Source: an uncultured Bacteroidales bacterium
Lineage (GTDB): Bacteria; Bacteroidota; Bacteroidia; Bacteroidales; F082
NCBI GenBank assembly: GCA_946185535.1
Contig: CAMHJX010000012.1
Coordinates: 1-64,000, forward strand
Length of the DNA stretch: 64,000 nt
Direction: 5' to 3'
Position 1 is the first letter of the stretch; the number at the start of each line of letters is the position of its first letter. A program made the position numbers and the translations under genes. A model generated the notes under the pieces. That model worked only from the letters and a program-made list of their open reading frames with translations. It searched no databases and was not told the DNA's origin. Of this stretch, positions 53,653 through 61,750 are shown one piece after another.

Positions 53653-54477
53653 TTATAATCTGAAAACTCGGCCTTCGCTAGGGCAGTCTTCGACGACCTG
53701 AGGATTGCCCTTATAATACACGTTTCCAATGCTATAGAGCCATACTGTGAGCTTGGTTCGAGCCCAAACATAGGCATCATTGGTGGAATGCGACTGCACC
53801 CTAACGAAGTTGGAGTTGAGATTTTCGGCGTGGATCACCCCATAGCTTCTCATGATAATCTCGGTGTATTCTGCAAGGCCTTTTAAAGTCACGAATGAAG
53901 TGCCGTTGCCGAAGTTGCTTTTCACTACGTCGCAGTCTAGAGTGAGGTCAATGTCACCGCAACCTTCGTTGATGTTCAGGTTGAAACTTTGTATCCAAGA
54001 GGTTTCGATATCCCAAATGGTGTCGATGCTTGTCTCGGTTGTGTCGATGCTCATCCCAATCGTGTCAATGCTCTTCTCAAACATTCCCTTGATGGAGTCG
54101 GAACAGCGCAGGTCGCCAACTGAGGCGAAATTGATCAGCCGCAAGCTGTCGTAATATACGGTCAGGTCAATACTATAGTCGTAGCTGCGCAGCCAGTTGT
54201 AGTCATTCTCGTTTTTGATGTACAAAGTGTCGCCGTCAAATTCAGTGGTGATTTTTTCAATGAGATTCTTCGGGCAAGTCAGTTCCAAGCGTGGATGACT
54301 GTCGTGTACCAGCTTGACATTCACATTGTTGTACATCGAAATGGCGACGAAACGATGACCCAATTCACGCTGTTCGGTGATGGGTTCGCCATTGCTGAAC
54401 AGGGTGTCGACCTTGCTGCACGATGCTACCATTAGACTAACGAGGAAAAATAGGATTGCGACGGTGTTTCTTTTCAT
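53653..54477 (-). CDS. GIN-domain (DUF2807) lipoprotein
   Basis: 274 residues with lipobox SLMVASC (Cys20). The mature part shows the DUF2807/GIN pattern of short beta-helix-like strands: FVAISMYNNVNVKLVHDSHP, IEKITTEFDGDTLYIKNEND, INEGCGDIDLTLDCDVVKSN. An unusual stretch repeats SIDTI/SIDTT four times (about residues 135-155). Likely a surface or periplasmic adhesin-like protein. The start overlaps the upstream gene by 41 bases. Confidence 0.8.
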   Translation of the reverse strand: MKRNTVAILFFLVSLMVASCSKVDTLFSNGEPITEQRELGHRFVAISMYNNVNVKLVHDSHPRLELTCPKNLIEKITTEFDGDTLYIKNENDYNWLRSYDYSIDLTVYYDSLRLINFASVGDLRCSDSIKGMFEKSIDTIGMSIDTTETSIDTIWDIETSWIQSFNLNINEGCGDIDLTLDCDVVKSNFGNGTSFVTLKGLAEYTEIIMRSYGVIHAENLNSNFVRVQSHSTNDAYVWARTKLTVWLYSIGNVYYKGNPQVVEDCPSEGRVFRL

Positions 54478-55633
54478 AACGTGGTAAGTAGTATTTGTGC
54501 TGGATGTGATAGCCTATGCCGAAACTGATGAAATCGGCCTTGATGTCGTAAGTGGTGAAAGCAAGCGTGGCAAACAGGTTGTCGTTGAAATAATATCGTG
54601 CCGCGACTTTCTGGTAAAATAGCATCCCGAATGTGGGTGAATTGAGCGGTACATTGTTGCGTAACCCGACATTGAACATAAAGCTGACACGGTCGAGCAT
54701 CATCTCGTAGGCGAGCAGGAAGCCGGGTTTCAGATAAATATCCCAGTCGGGCTTGGTAATCTTGTCGGAATAGTCGTAAACCAATTCAAGGCCAAGGCCG
54801 AGACGGTCGCGTTCGGTGATTTGGAACATGAAGTTGGCGGCAGGATTGTGGACAAAGAAGTATTGGTGTGTGCCGTATTGTTGGCTCATGTCCTTGAACC
54901 CGAGAGTATATTGGTAGTCCGTGACGAAGTGCCGTTTGCCGTCGAACTCGAAGAGGTAGTTTTTGGTGCGTAGTTTCTTGTCAATGTGTGCTTTAGGCGG
55001 AGCCAAATACCATGACAATCCGCTGGCCACACTTAAAATGTTGATACCCATGTTGGGCGAGCGTGTGGCTCCGTTCGAGAAATGGGTCAAGCCTGCCGAG
55101 GTTACCCAATGCAGTCGGTCGATGATGCGTTGGCGGTATTCGATCGACAGGTTGATGGCAGCGTTCACATGCGAGCCAATGGCGTAATTGTGGAAATTCT
55201 CTTTCGGGTCAAACTTGTTGGTGAGATACGACACGCCTACACCCAGTTTGAAGGTCAGCCTGCTGTTCTCTCCTGGGATGATGGGAAAGTTGATGAAAGG
55301 GTAGAGGGCGAACACCTTGCCCAATTCGGCAGAGATTTCGTCGTTGCCAAAACCCGAATAGTAGAAGGTAAACCCAATGGAAGGGTAGTTGTGAAGCACT
55401 TCCCAACGGTTTTCGCCGTAGGTATTGCGGTGCAACGAGAACTCGTAGGCGGGCGTATGTCTGCTGTAACGACCTAAGGCTGAGTGGTATTGGTCGTTTT
55501 GGAAGTACATGTAACCATAGTGCATCCGCGCCTCAATCTCATAGTTGCGGTGGCTCAATTGTGCATTCGTTGCTTTCCCTATTAATAATAAGGTAAGCAG
55601 CACGAAAAAGATATGGCTTTTTTGTCTTTCCAT
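54437..55633 (-). CDS. Acyloxyacyl hydrolase / PagL-like lipid A deacylase
   Basis: 398-residue outer-membrane protein with signal peptide (HIFFVLLTLLLIGKATNAQ). The lipid A 3-O-deacylase motif is present as GLTHFSNGATRSPNMGIN, supplying the His and Ser of the PagL catalytic site. The N-terminal 230 residues form the PagL-like part; the remaining 170 are an extra barrel-like region. It would trim acyl chains from lipid A at the outer membrane. Confidence 0.78.
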   Translation of the reverse strand: MERQKSHIFFVLLTLLLIGKATNAQLSHRNYEIEARMHYGYMYFQNDQYHSALGRYSRHTPAYEFSLHRNTYGENRWEVLHNYPSIGFTFYYSGFGNDEISAELGKVFALYPFINFPIIPGENSRLTFKLGVGVSYLTNKFDPKENFHNYAIGSHVNAAINLSIEYRQRIIDRLHWVTSAGLTHFSNGATRSPNMGINILSVASGLSWYLAPPKAHIDKKLRTKNYLFEFDGKRHFVTDYQYTLGFKDMSQQYGTHQYFFVHNPAANFMFQITERDRLGLGLELVYDYSDKITKPDWDIYLKPGFLLAYEMMLDRVSFMFNVGLRNNVPLNSPTFGMLFYQKVAARYYFNDNLFATLAFTTYDIKADFISFGIGYHIQHKYYLPRYEKKHRRNPIFPR

Positions 55634-55641
55634 TGGGGCTG

Positions 55642-55649
55642 CAAAGGTA
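55642..55649 (-). promoter_or_regulatory. -7 box of the PagL-like gene
   Basis: TACCTTTG on the minus strand, 9 bases before the ATG, implying an almost leaderless transcript. No clear -33. Confidence 0.45.
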
Positions 55650-55670
55650 CAAAAAACAATGATAACAGAT

Positions 55671-55801
55671 AGATTCCCTTCGGGAATGGAGTGCCATTAT
55701 TATTGTTAACTGCGGCGGCTTCAAATGTTTATGATCCGTCAGCTTTACAAACCGCCGCTTTTCACATCAGACACAAACTCCATTCCCGCGAGCGGGAATC
55801 T
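55671..55801. repeat. Palindromic element, copy A, upstream of mazG
   Basis: 131-base element whose ends are inverted (AGATTCCC at the left, GGGAATCT at the right). It contains the tetraloop-like hairpin ATTCCC-TTCG-GGAAT, an internal GCGGCGG / CCGCCGC pair and a right-hand ATTCCCGC...GCGGGAAT hairpin. Copy B (56626-56754) lies on the other side of mazG with the same layout but a different interior sequence. Confidence 0.75.
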
Positions 55802-55821
55802 CAACTTACAATATTATTCCG

Positions 55822-55829
55822 TACCTTTG
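55822..55829 (+). promoter_or_regulatory. -7 box of mazG
   Basis: TACCTTTG, 20 bases before the mazG ATG. The -33 position falls at the edge of palindromic element A and shows no TTG. Confidence 0.5.
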
Positions 55830-55849
55830 CACCTTCAAATAATGATATT

Positions 55850-56620
55850 ATGGACGAAAGATTATCCGCTTTCAAGCGACTATTGGATATCATGGATGCA
55901 GTTCGCGCGGGCTGCCCTTGGGACAGCACCCAAACCATTCAAAGCCTGCGCCATCTCACCATCGAAGAGACCTACGAACTCAGCCAAGCCATCCTCAACG
56001 ATGACCTCAACGAGGTAAAGAAGGAACTCGGCGACCTCATGCTGCATCTCGTTTTCTATGCCAAGATAGGGCAGGAGCAGGGTGCCTTCGACATCGCCGA
56101 CGTGCTCAACGGCATTTGCGACAAGATGATTGTGCGTCATCCGCATATCTTTGGCAATGAGCATGTTGAGAACGCCGAGCAGGTAGAGCAAAACTGGGAG
56201 AAAATCAAGTTGGAACGCGAGCACAACCGCAGTGTGTTAGGCGGCGTGCCTGAAGGCTTGCCTTCGTTGTTGAAGGCTTATCGTATGCACCAAAAAACTG
56301 CGGGTGTGGGTTTCCGTTGGCCCGATGCTGAACAGGCTTGGCAGAAAGTGGAGGAGGAGAAGGCCGAGCTTTTTGCCGAGCTTCAAAAGCCCGACAACAC
56401 GGAGCGTATCGAGGAGGAATACGGCGACTTGCTTTTCGCCTTGGCGGCTTACGGCATCTATATTGGTGTGAATCCCGACGATGCCCTCGAAAAGACCAAC
56501 AAAAAGTTCCGTGAGCGTTTCGCTCATGTTGAACAGAAAGCTCGCGAGCAAGGCAAGGGCGTGCAGCACCTCACTCTCGAGGAGATGATTGCCTATTGGA
56601 AAGAAGCAAAAACACAATAA
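55850..56620 (+). CDS. mazG: Nucleoside triphosphate pyrophosphohydrolase MazG
   Basis: 256 residues from the ATG at 55850, which follows a -7 box; an in-frame upstream extension to 55691 runs through a palindromic repeat and is rejected. Two MazG all-alpha domains: LRHLTIEETYELSQAIL...EVKKELGDLMLHLVFYA carries the ExxE...ExxD metal motif, and EEEKAELFAEL...EEEYGDLLFALAAYG repeats it in the C-terminal half. Hydrolyses (d)NTPs to monophosphates as house-cleaning. Confidence 0.93.
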   Translation: MDERLSAFKRLLDIMDAVRAGCPWDSTQTIQSLRHLTIEETYELSQAILNDDLNEVKKELGDLMLHLVFYAKIGQEQGAFDIADVLNGICDKMIVRHPHIFGNEHVENAEQVEQNWEKIKLEREHNRSVLGGVPEGLPSLLKAYRMHQKTAGVGFRWPDAEQAWQKVEEEKAELFAELQKPDNTERIEEEYGDLLFALAAYGIYIGVNPDDALEKTNKKFRERFAHVEQKAREQGKGVQHLTLEEMIAYWKEAKTQ

Positions 56621-56625
56621 ACTGG

Positions 56626-56754
56626 AGATTCCCTTCGGGAATGGAGTGTCGGTATTTTGTTAAACAGCGGCGGCATAACGTGTTGACATGTTGTTGGCTC
56701 TTCATGCCGCCGCTATATACCACGCAACGATGCTTCCATTCCCGCATGGAATCT
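56626..56754. repeat. Palindromic element, copy B, downstream of mazG
   Basis: 129 bases, same architecture as copy A: AGATTCCCTTCGGGAATGGA start, GCGGCGGC / GCCGCCGC pair in the middle and CCATTCCCGCATGGAATCT end. The arms are conserved between copies while the loops are not, the pattern expected for a structure-selected mobile element. Confidence 0.75.
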
Positions 56755-56807
56755 AAACTATTAAACTCTAAACTCTCAACTCTAAACTAAAAAAATCCCC
56801 ATCCATG

Positions 56808-56836
56808 TTGCAGCAAACAAAAAATGGTTATATTTG
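56808..56836 (+). promoter_or_regulatory. Promoter of the 829-residue T9SS gene
   Basis: TTG (56808-56810), 18-base spacer, TATATTTG (56829-56836). Leader about 60 bases. Upstream, 56760-56790 is a run of AAACTCTAAACTCTCAACTC direct repeats. Confidence 0.7.
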
Positions 56837-56901
56837 CAGCGTGTTTTCGAGAAGCATTTAATCAAATCAACTCACTTAATACTAACTAAAATTTCAAAAA
56901 A

Positions 56902-59391
56902 ATGAAAAAAGTATCTTTACTCATTGCGATGATTGCCTTTGCTTTTGGCAATGCTTTTGCACAGATGAGCTATGATTTCAACGATGGCGTCGCTGGCGCT
57001 AAGATCGCTGAGACTTATGGTATGCCTTGGACCACATGGACCAACCATCCTGGCGGTTCTGAAGACGGTGTTTTTGATGAGGCTGGTGGCTCCATGGCCG
57101 CCCACTTCACCTATGGCAACGACCAAATCCTTTACCTTGGCGACCACGAAGTAGGTGTTTACGACCTTGAGTTCGACGCTTATGTTCCCCAAGGCAAGAA
57201 TGGTTACTTCAATGTGTTGCACCACTTTGATGGCAACAACAGTGACAACTGCATTTGGGCTATTCAGGTCTACATGCATGAGACCAACGACGGTCAGAAC
57301 TCAACCCAAGCTCCTGGCCATGGCACTGTACACGCTGGTAGCAATGGTACTTGCGACCTGCCTTGTGTTTACGACGAATGGATGCACTTCCGCGTTCATG
57401 TCGATGCCGACAACGATGTTGCCCAGTTGTACTTCAATGTGGTTGGTCAAGCTGAAGAACTCTATGCTGAATGGCAGTGGAGCTTGGACAGCTTTGGTGA
57501 GAACACCACCAACCGTATCCTCGGTGCTATGGACTTCTTCCCGCCTGAGAATGCCGCTACTTCCGAGTACTACATCGACAACCTCACCGTTACGCTGCAG
57601 AGCAATGACGAGATCTTGATTTTAGATCCCTTCGAGGAGTACACCGTGGGCAACAAGATTGCTGTTGAAGCCATTGCTGCCGGTCACGATTGGTGGACCA
57701 CTTGGAGCAACGCTGCTGGTAGCAGTGAAGACGGCGTTGTTGCTGAATTCGATGGCACCCAGTGTGGCCACCTCACCTATGGCAACGACCAAGTCCTCCT
57801 CCTCGGCGACGAAGAGAACGGTAACTACGACCTCGAGTTCGATATCCTTGTCCCCCAAGGCAAGAATGGCTACTTCAACATCCTGCACCATTTTGATGGC
57901 AGCAACAGCGACAACTGTGTTTGGGCTATGCAGTGCTATCTCCATATGACCAACGATGGTCAGAATTCGACCCAAGCCCCTGGCCACGGCACCATCCACG
58001 CTGGTAGCAATGGCACAGCTGATGTAGCTTGCGTCTATGATGCTTGGATGCACTTCCGCTTGAATGTCGATACTGATACCGACATGGCTCGCTATTACTA
58101 TACCGCTCCTGGCGAAGAAGAAGTTCTTGTTTGTGAATGGCAATGGAGTTTGGATAGCTTCGGTGAGCAAGCCGACCGTGTTCTTGGTGCCATGGACTTT
58201 TTCCCGCCTCAAAATGCCGCCAACTCTGAGTATTATCTCGACAACTTCAGCTTCAAGAAGATCGGTGGCGAAAGCGCTCCTGCATTGACGGTGAGTTCGG
58301 AAACTATTTATCAAGAGCTTGATGTGGATGATATTGCAACGCAAACATTTGTCATCACGAACGATGGCAACTCCATTGGCGATTGGGAAGGCTATGTCGA
58401 TTTCGGTCATGGCGAAGGTGGCTCACAACAAGAAGAAATGTACTATGACAATGGTGAACCTACCAACCTCACGGGTCTTCAGACTGCCAACTACATTGAG
58501 ATTGCCAATAAGTTCCCTGTTTCTTCCTATGGCGGCGCAGTGATGGGAACCAAGCTGAAGAGCGTTAAGTATTTCGTCGCAGAAGACTCGAATGGCGTTT
58601 TAGGCTTTACAGGCGACCTTACCTTGCGTGCCTATAAGGTGAATGCTTCCGGCACTCCTGGTGAACTTCTTGCTGAAGTTGTCATCCCTGAAAACCAAAT
58701 TGTACGTAATGACTGGAATACCGGCACCTTTGCAGAAGACATTTGGTTGACTGGTTACGATGTGTTTGTTTCCGCTGGTTTCCAACAGATTGAAAATGAA
58801 GGTTACCCTGTCGTATTCGACAATGGTACTATGACTCCTGGTGTCAGGTATCTGCAAGTTGGCGGTGGCGGTTCATGGTCGTTGGTTGACGACATTTGGG
58901 ACAGCAATTACAACTTCTGCCTCCGCGCTGTTTGCGAAGGTACTCCAATTCCCGGTAGCTGGGTCACGATGGACAAGCACTTTGGCTCCTTACTCGGTGG
59001 CACCGAAGAGGAAATCACCTTCACGTTCAACACCATTGGCATGAACGACGGAGAAGAGTATCATGCCAACCTGCTCATTACCACCAACGATGTTGAAAAT
59101 CCTGAATTCAACATCCCGGTTACTTTGCATGTTGGCATCACTGGCGTTGAGGAGACTGCCAATCAACTTGCCAGCATCTATCCTAACCCCGCCGCTTCGC
59201 AGGTCACCCTCGAAGGCGAGAACCTGAACAGCGTGGCCATCTACAATGTGGCTGGTCAGCTTGTCCGCGTGGTGAAGCTCAACAACATGGTCAACAACAT
59301 CGACATGAATGTTGAGGCTGGTGTCTACTTCTTCAGCATCTACGACAACAATGGCCGCAACAGCGTCCAACGCGTTGTCATCGTGAAGTAA
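56902..59391 (+). CDS. T9SS-exported protein with two tandem lectin-like domains
   Basis: 829 residues, signal peptide MKKVSLLIAMIAFAFGNAFA. Two tandem copies of a roughly 210-residue domain (about 21-232 and 245-455) share FTYGNDQ/LTYGNDQ, VPQGKNGYFN, LHHFDG, NDGQNSTQAPGHGT and EWQWSLDSFGE. The aromatic-rich beta pattern looks like a concanavalin/LamG-type fold. A middle region (460-700) resembles Ig-like cell-surface repeats, and the end (from SIYPNPAASQVTL) is a T9SS sorting domain. Perhaps a glycan-binding surface protein; no catalytic residues seen. Confidence 0.8.
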   Translation: MKKVSLLIAMIAFAFGNAFAQMSYDFNDGVAGAKIAETYGMPWTTWTNHPGGSEDGVFDEAGGSMAAHFTYGNDQILYLGDHEVGVYDLEFDAYVPQGKNGYFNVLHHFDGNNSDNCIWAIQVYMHETNDGQNSTQAPGHGTVHAGSNGTCDLPCVYDEWMHFRVHVDADNDVAQLYFNVVGQAEELYAEWQWSLDSFGENTTNRILGAMDFFPPENAATSEYYIDNLTVTLQSNDEILILDPFEEYTVGNKIAVEAIAAGHDWWTTWSNAAGSSEDGVVAEFDGTQCGHLTYGNDQVLLLGDEENGNYDLEFDILVPQGKNGYFNILHHFDGSNSDNCVWAMQCYLHMTNDGQNSTQAPGHGTIHAGSNGTADVACVYDAWMHFRLNVDTDTDMARYYYTAPGEEEVLVCEWQWSLDSFGEQADRVLGAMDFFPPQNAANSEYYLDNFSFKKIGGESAPALTVSSETIYQELDVDDIATQTFVITNDGNSIGDWEGYVDFGHGEGGSQQEEMYYDNGEPTNLTGLQTANYIEIANKFPVSSYGGAVMGTKLKSVKYFVAEDSNGVLGFTGDLTLRAYKVNASGTPGELLAEVVIPENQIVRNDWNTGTFAEDIWLTGYDVFVSAGFQQIENEGYPVVFDNGTMTPGVRYLQVGGGGSWSLVDDIWDSNYNFCLRAVCEGTPIPGSWVTMDKHFGSLLGGTEEEITFTFNTIGMNDGEEYHANLLITTNDVENPEFNIPVTLHVGITGVEETANQLASIYPNPAASQVTLEGENLNSVAIYNVAGQLVRVVKLNNMVNNIDMNVEAGVYFFSIYDNNGRNSVQRVVIVK

Positions 59392-59413
59392 TCAATCCAT
59401 ATTGGATTGGATG

Positions 59414-59446
59414 AAAAAAACCGCTCCGTTTGGGGCGGTTTTTTTT
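59414..59446 (+). terminator. Rho-independent terminator after the 829-residue T9SS gene
   Basis: Stem AAAACCGC / GCGGTTTT around a short loop, followed by eight or more Ts. Confidence 0.9.
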
Positions 59447-59483
59447 GTTTTTTTTGTTTGTTTTGCCTGCCGGGGTTTGTATT

Positions 59484-59608
59484 AATCCCCCTGCCCCCTT
59501 TTTAAAGGGGGAGCCTACCGGATGCAGACTATTCAGACCCAAGTTTTATGTCGCTTCGCGCCGCGTCGCTTTGCGCCTCCCCCTTTGCAAAGGGGGGCAG
59601 GGGGGATT
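59484..59608. repeat. Long inverted repeat AATCCCCCTGCCCCCTTT
   Basis: AATCCCCCTGCCCCCTTT (from 59484) pairs with AAAGGGGGGCAGGGGGGATT (ending 59608). Each arm also forms its own hairpin (CCCCCTTTTTAAAGGGGG on the left, CCCCCTTTGCAAAGGGGG on the right). A dispersed-element look. Confidence 0.7.
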
Positions 59609-59738
59609 CCGAAGACCCGCTTCGCGCCATGTATTCACAGGAATTCCGAAGACCCGCTTCGCGCCATGTATTCACAGGAATTCCGAAGCCCCGCTTCGCG
59701 CCATGTATTAACAAGGATTCAACGCCCCGCTTCGCGCT
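59604..59738 (+). repeat. 37-base tandem repeat, about 3.6 units
   Basis: Units at 59604-59640, 59641-59677, 59678-59714 and a partial fourth from 59715. Each contains GAATTCCGAAGACCCGCTTC then GCGCCATGTATTCACAG, with few differences. Units follow each other without spacers. The last partial unit reaches the DUF559 stop codon. Confidence 0.85.
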
Positions 59739-60174
59739 AATGTTCCTTCTTAGGAAACTGCTCCATAATCCCCATAGCCACCATCTCAGCATCTCTTCTC
59801 ACATCACTATCCTTAACCCTAATCACTGTCAGACCGATGGCTTGCATCTGCCTGTCCCTTTCGGCATCCCGCTCTTGTGCCTCGGCTGTGAAATGTGAGG
59901 CTCCATCAATCTCGATGACCAATTTAAGCTCATAGCAAAAGAAATCGGCAATATAATTCAAAATTGGCCTTTGGCGAAGAAAGAGATATCCCGTCTTCTT
60001 CCCCTTCAAGCACTTCCAAAGCAGGGCCTCCGAAATCTGCCCATGGCTCCGCAAATCCCTGCTGAACTGCTTCAGCCTTGGATTGTAGGGATAAAAGTTC
60101 GGGCCAAACAGCATCCCCTCGGGGTTAATGCCGTTCTGCCAAAGGTGTTCTGGCGTGATATCTTTGATGTTCAT
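59737..60174 (-). CDS. DUF559 (Vsr/endonuclease-like) protein
   Basis: 145 residues from the ATG at 60174, which overlaps the trmH stop (ATGA); longer upstream starts run inside trmH. DUF559 core: RDLRSHGQISEALLWKCLKG, FLRQRPILNYIADFFCYELKLVIEIDGASH, ending with ERDAERDRQMQAIGLTVIRV. The D...E-x-D pattern is that of the restriction-endonuclease-like fold. Function in cells is unknown. The N-terminal 40 residues are an extra segment. The 3' end abuts a tandem repeat. Confidence 0.85.
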   Translation of the reverse strand: MNIKDITPEHLWQNGINPEGMLFGPNFYPYNPRLKQFSRDLRSHGQISEALLWKCLKGKKTGYLFLRQRPILNYIADFFCYELKLVIEIDGASHFTAEAQERDAERDRQMQAIGLTVIRVKDSDVRRDAEMVAMGIMEQFPKKEH

Positions 60175-60908
60175 GGCCTTGTCATTTCTGCCATCAGGAT
60201 GGCACCAGCCACGGCGGCGTTGAGCGACTCGGTTGCGCTGCCACCTACTCGCGGGATGGTGATGGGATGCGTGATGCAAGGCAACACCTCTTTGCGGATG
60301 CCGTGCGACTCGCTCCCGATGACAATGATACCTTCGGGCTTCCCCTTCATTTCGAACAGGTTTTCCCCTTCGAGTAAGGCACCGTAAATGGCCTTGCTGT
60401 CGCTTTTCGCTTTTTGCAAAAATACCTGCAACTCAGTCTTCCAAACCTTCACTCTGAACAGTGAACCCATGGTGGCTTGCACCACTTTCGGATTCCAAAG
60501 CTCGACACAGTCTGAACTGCACACCACATCATGGATGCCAAACCATTCGGCAGTACGGATAAGTGTGCCCATGTTGCCCGGGTTAGCGATGCCGTCCAAA
60601 GCGAGGACAATCCGCGAGGAGATTTTGATTTCATCCTGTTTGGGAATCCTTACCACGGCGAGGATGCCCGGAGGCGTGTCCTGACCGCTCATCTGCTGCA
60701 TCTGTACATCACTGACAATTTCAGCTTCAGCGAAGGCGGGATAATCGGTGAGGAAAGCCTCGGTGGCATAGAGTCCAACCATCTCAAAGTTGGAATGGAG
60801 CAATTCTTCCGTCATCTTGCGTCCTTCCACAACGAAGAGGCCAAGCTCCTTGCGGAATTTTTGTTGGCGGAGTGATGCAATTTGTTTTATGGTGTTTTTT
60901 GTGAGCAT
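60171..60908 (-). CDS. TrmH/SpoU-family RNA 2'-O-methyltransferase
   Basis: 245 residues from the ATG at 60908 (MLTKNTIKQIASLRQQKFR). SPOUT knot motifs: LALDGIANPGNMGTLIRTAEWFG, VIGSESHGI, and IPRVGGSATESLNAAVAGAILMAE. It methylates a ribose in rRNA or tRNA; target not predictable. Translation-coupled to the DUF559 gene downstream. Confidence 0.9.
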   Translation of the reverse strand: MLTKNTIKQIASLRQQKFRKELGLFVVEGRKMTEELLHSNFEMVGLYATEAFLTDYPAFAEAEIVSDVQMQQMSGQDTPPGILAVVRIPKQDEIKISSRIVLALDGIANPGNMGTLIRTAEWFGIHDVVCSSDCVELWNPKVVQATMGSLFRVKVWKTELQVFLQKAKSDSKAIYGALLEGENLFEMKGKPEGIIVIGSESHGIRKEVLPCITHPITIPRVGGSATESLNAAVAGAILMAEMTRP

Positions 60909-60914
60909 GTTGCG

Positions 60915-60922
60915 CAAAAGTA
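60915..60922 (-). promoter_or_regulatory. Possible -7 box of the trmH-like gene
   Basis: TACTTTTG on the minus strand ending 6 bases before the ATG; would give a leaderless transcript. No -33 match, and it lies next to the rplI terminator. Confidence 0.3.
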
Positions 60923-60923
60923 C

Positions 60924-60955
60924 AAAAAAAGGCCGTCCCACAGGGGAGACAGCCC
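60924..60955 (-). terminator. Terminator of the rpsF-rpsR-rplI operon
   Basis: GGCCGTCCC (60931-60939) pairs with GGGGAGACAGCC (60943-60954) with a T-rich run on the minus strand (60924-60930). Confidence 0.7.
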
Positions 60956-60980
60956 AAAAACATGAAAAAGTTTGTTTTTC

Positions 60981-61430
60981 TTATTCAGCGAAAACGTTGA
61001 AGTCGATGTCAACAGCCACTTCCTTGTGGAGTTTAATCTTGGCGGTGTAGTCGCCCACTTCCTTGATGGCGTCTTCGTTGAGGACGATGTGCTTGCGGTC
61101 CACTTCGATGCCGGTGGCTTCCTTGATGGCGTTGGCAATCATGATGGTGTTGACCGAGCCGAAAATCTTACCCGTGGCAGCAGCCTTGGCGGGGATTTGC
61201 AGCTTCAAGCCTTCCAGAGCCTTGGCTTTCTCAGTGGCTTCGTCCTTGATCTTTTGTTCCTTGTGAGCCTGCTGGCGCATTTCTTCGGCCAAGATCTTGC
61301 GGTTGCGCTCAGTGGCGAGGATAGCCAGACCTTGCGGGATGAGGAAATTGCGGCCGTAGCCGGGCTTCACGGTGACGATGTCGTTCTTATATCCTAAGTT
61401 GGTGACGTCTTGTTTCAGAATGATATCCAT
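60981..61430 (-). CDS. rplI: 50S ribosomal protein bL9
   Basis: 149 residues with the bL9 signature (MDIILKQDVTNLGYKNDIV, VKPGYGRNFLIPQGLA), a long central helix and C-terminal rRNA-binding domain. It has a strong Shine-Dalgarno, AAGGAGGA on the minus strand (61444-61437), 6 bases before the ATG, rare in this genome. Third gene of rpsF-rpsR-rplI. Confidence 0.97.
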   Translation of the reverse strand: MDIILKQDVTNLGYKNDIVTVKPGYGRNFLIPQGLAILATERNRKILAEEMRQQAHKEQKIKDEATEKAKALEGLKLQIPAKAAATGKIFGSVNTIMIANAIKEATGIEVDRKHIVLNEDAIKEVGDYTAKIKLHKEVAVDIDFNVFAE

Positions 61431-61436
61431 GTGTTG

Positions 61437-61444
61437 TCCTCCTT
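61437..61444 (-). promoter_or_regulatory. Strong Shine-Dalgarno of rplI
   Basis: AAGGAGGA on the minus strand with ideal 6-base spacing to the ATG. Other genes of the operon (rpsF, rpsR) lack such a site. Confidence 0.8.
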
Positions 61445-61448
61445 CAAA

Positions 61449-61724
61449 TTATTTCAAACAATCTGCTACGAATGGCATCAGGGCGAGGTGGCGGGCACGC
61501 TTGACGGCTTGGGCAACCTTGCGCTGGTATTTCGTTGAAGTGCCGGTGATGCGGCGGGGCAGGATCTTACCCTGCTCGTTGACGAACTTCAGCAAGAAGT
61601 CGGCATCTTTGTAATCGATGTACTTGATACGGTTCTTCTTGAAGCGGCAGTATTTCTTTCTCTTGGTATCGACTGCAATGGGAGTCAGATATTTGATGTC
61701 GTTGTTGTTGTTCACTTGTGCCAT
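61449..61724 (-). CDS. rpsR: 30S ribosomal protein bS18
   Basis: 91 residues with the bS18 pattern [40 protein letters not shown] and [20 protein letters not shown]. It binds bS6 on the 30S platform. Between rpsF and rplI. Confidence 0.97.
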   Translation of the reverse strand: MAQVNNNNDIKYLTPIAVDTKRKKYCRFKKNRIKYIDYKDADFLLKFVNEQGKILPRRITGTSTKYQRKVAQAVKRARHLALMPFVADCLK

Positions 61725-61750
61725 TTTTCTTCTTTTTTAATTGTTCGACA

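Larger units (their letters stand above)
59392..59736. other. Intergenic region of 345 bases with repeats
   Basis: Holds a terminator, a long inverted repeat made of C-run/G-run hairpins, and a 37-base tandem repeat. Open frames through it are low-complexity products of the repeats and are not called as genes. Confidence 0.8.

Noticed and set aside
55691-55849. N-terminal extension of MazG
   Set aside because: The extra codons run through palindromic element A and past a -7 box; the family starts at the ATG at 55850.
59604-59738. Possible CRISPR array
   Set aside because: The 37-base units are directly adjacent with no unique spacers, and there are no cas genes in the window.
60175-60279. 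Longer start for the DUF559 protein
   Set aside because: The added residues are His/Arg-rich noise lying within the trmH gene; the ATG at 60174 gives the normal coupled start.
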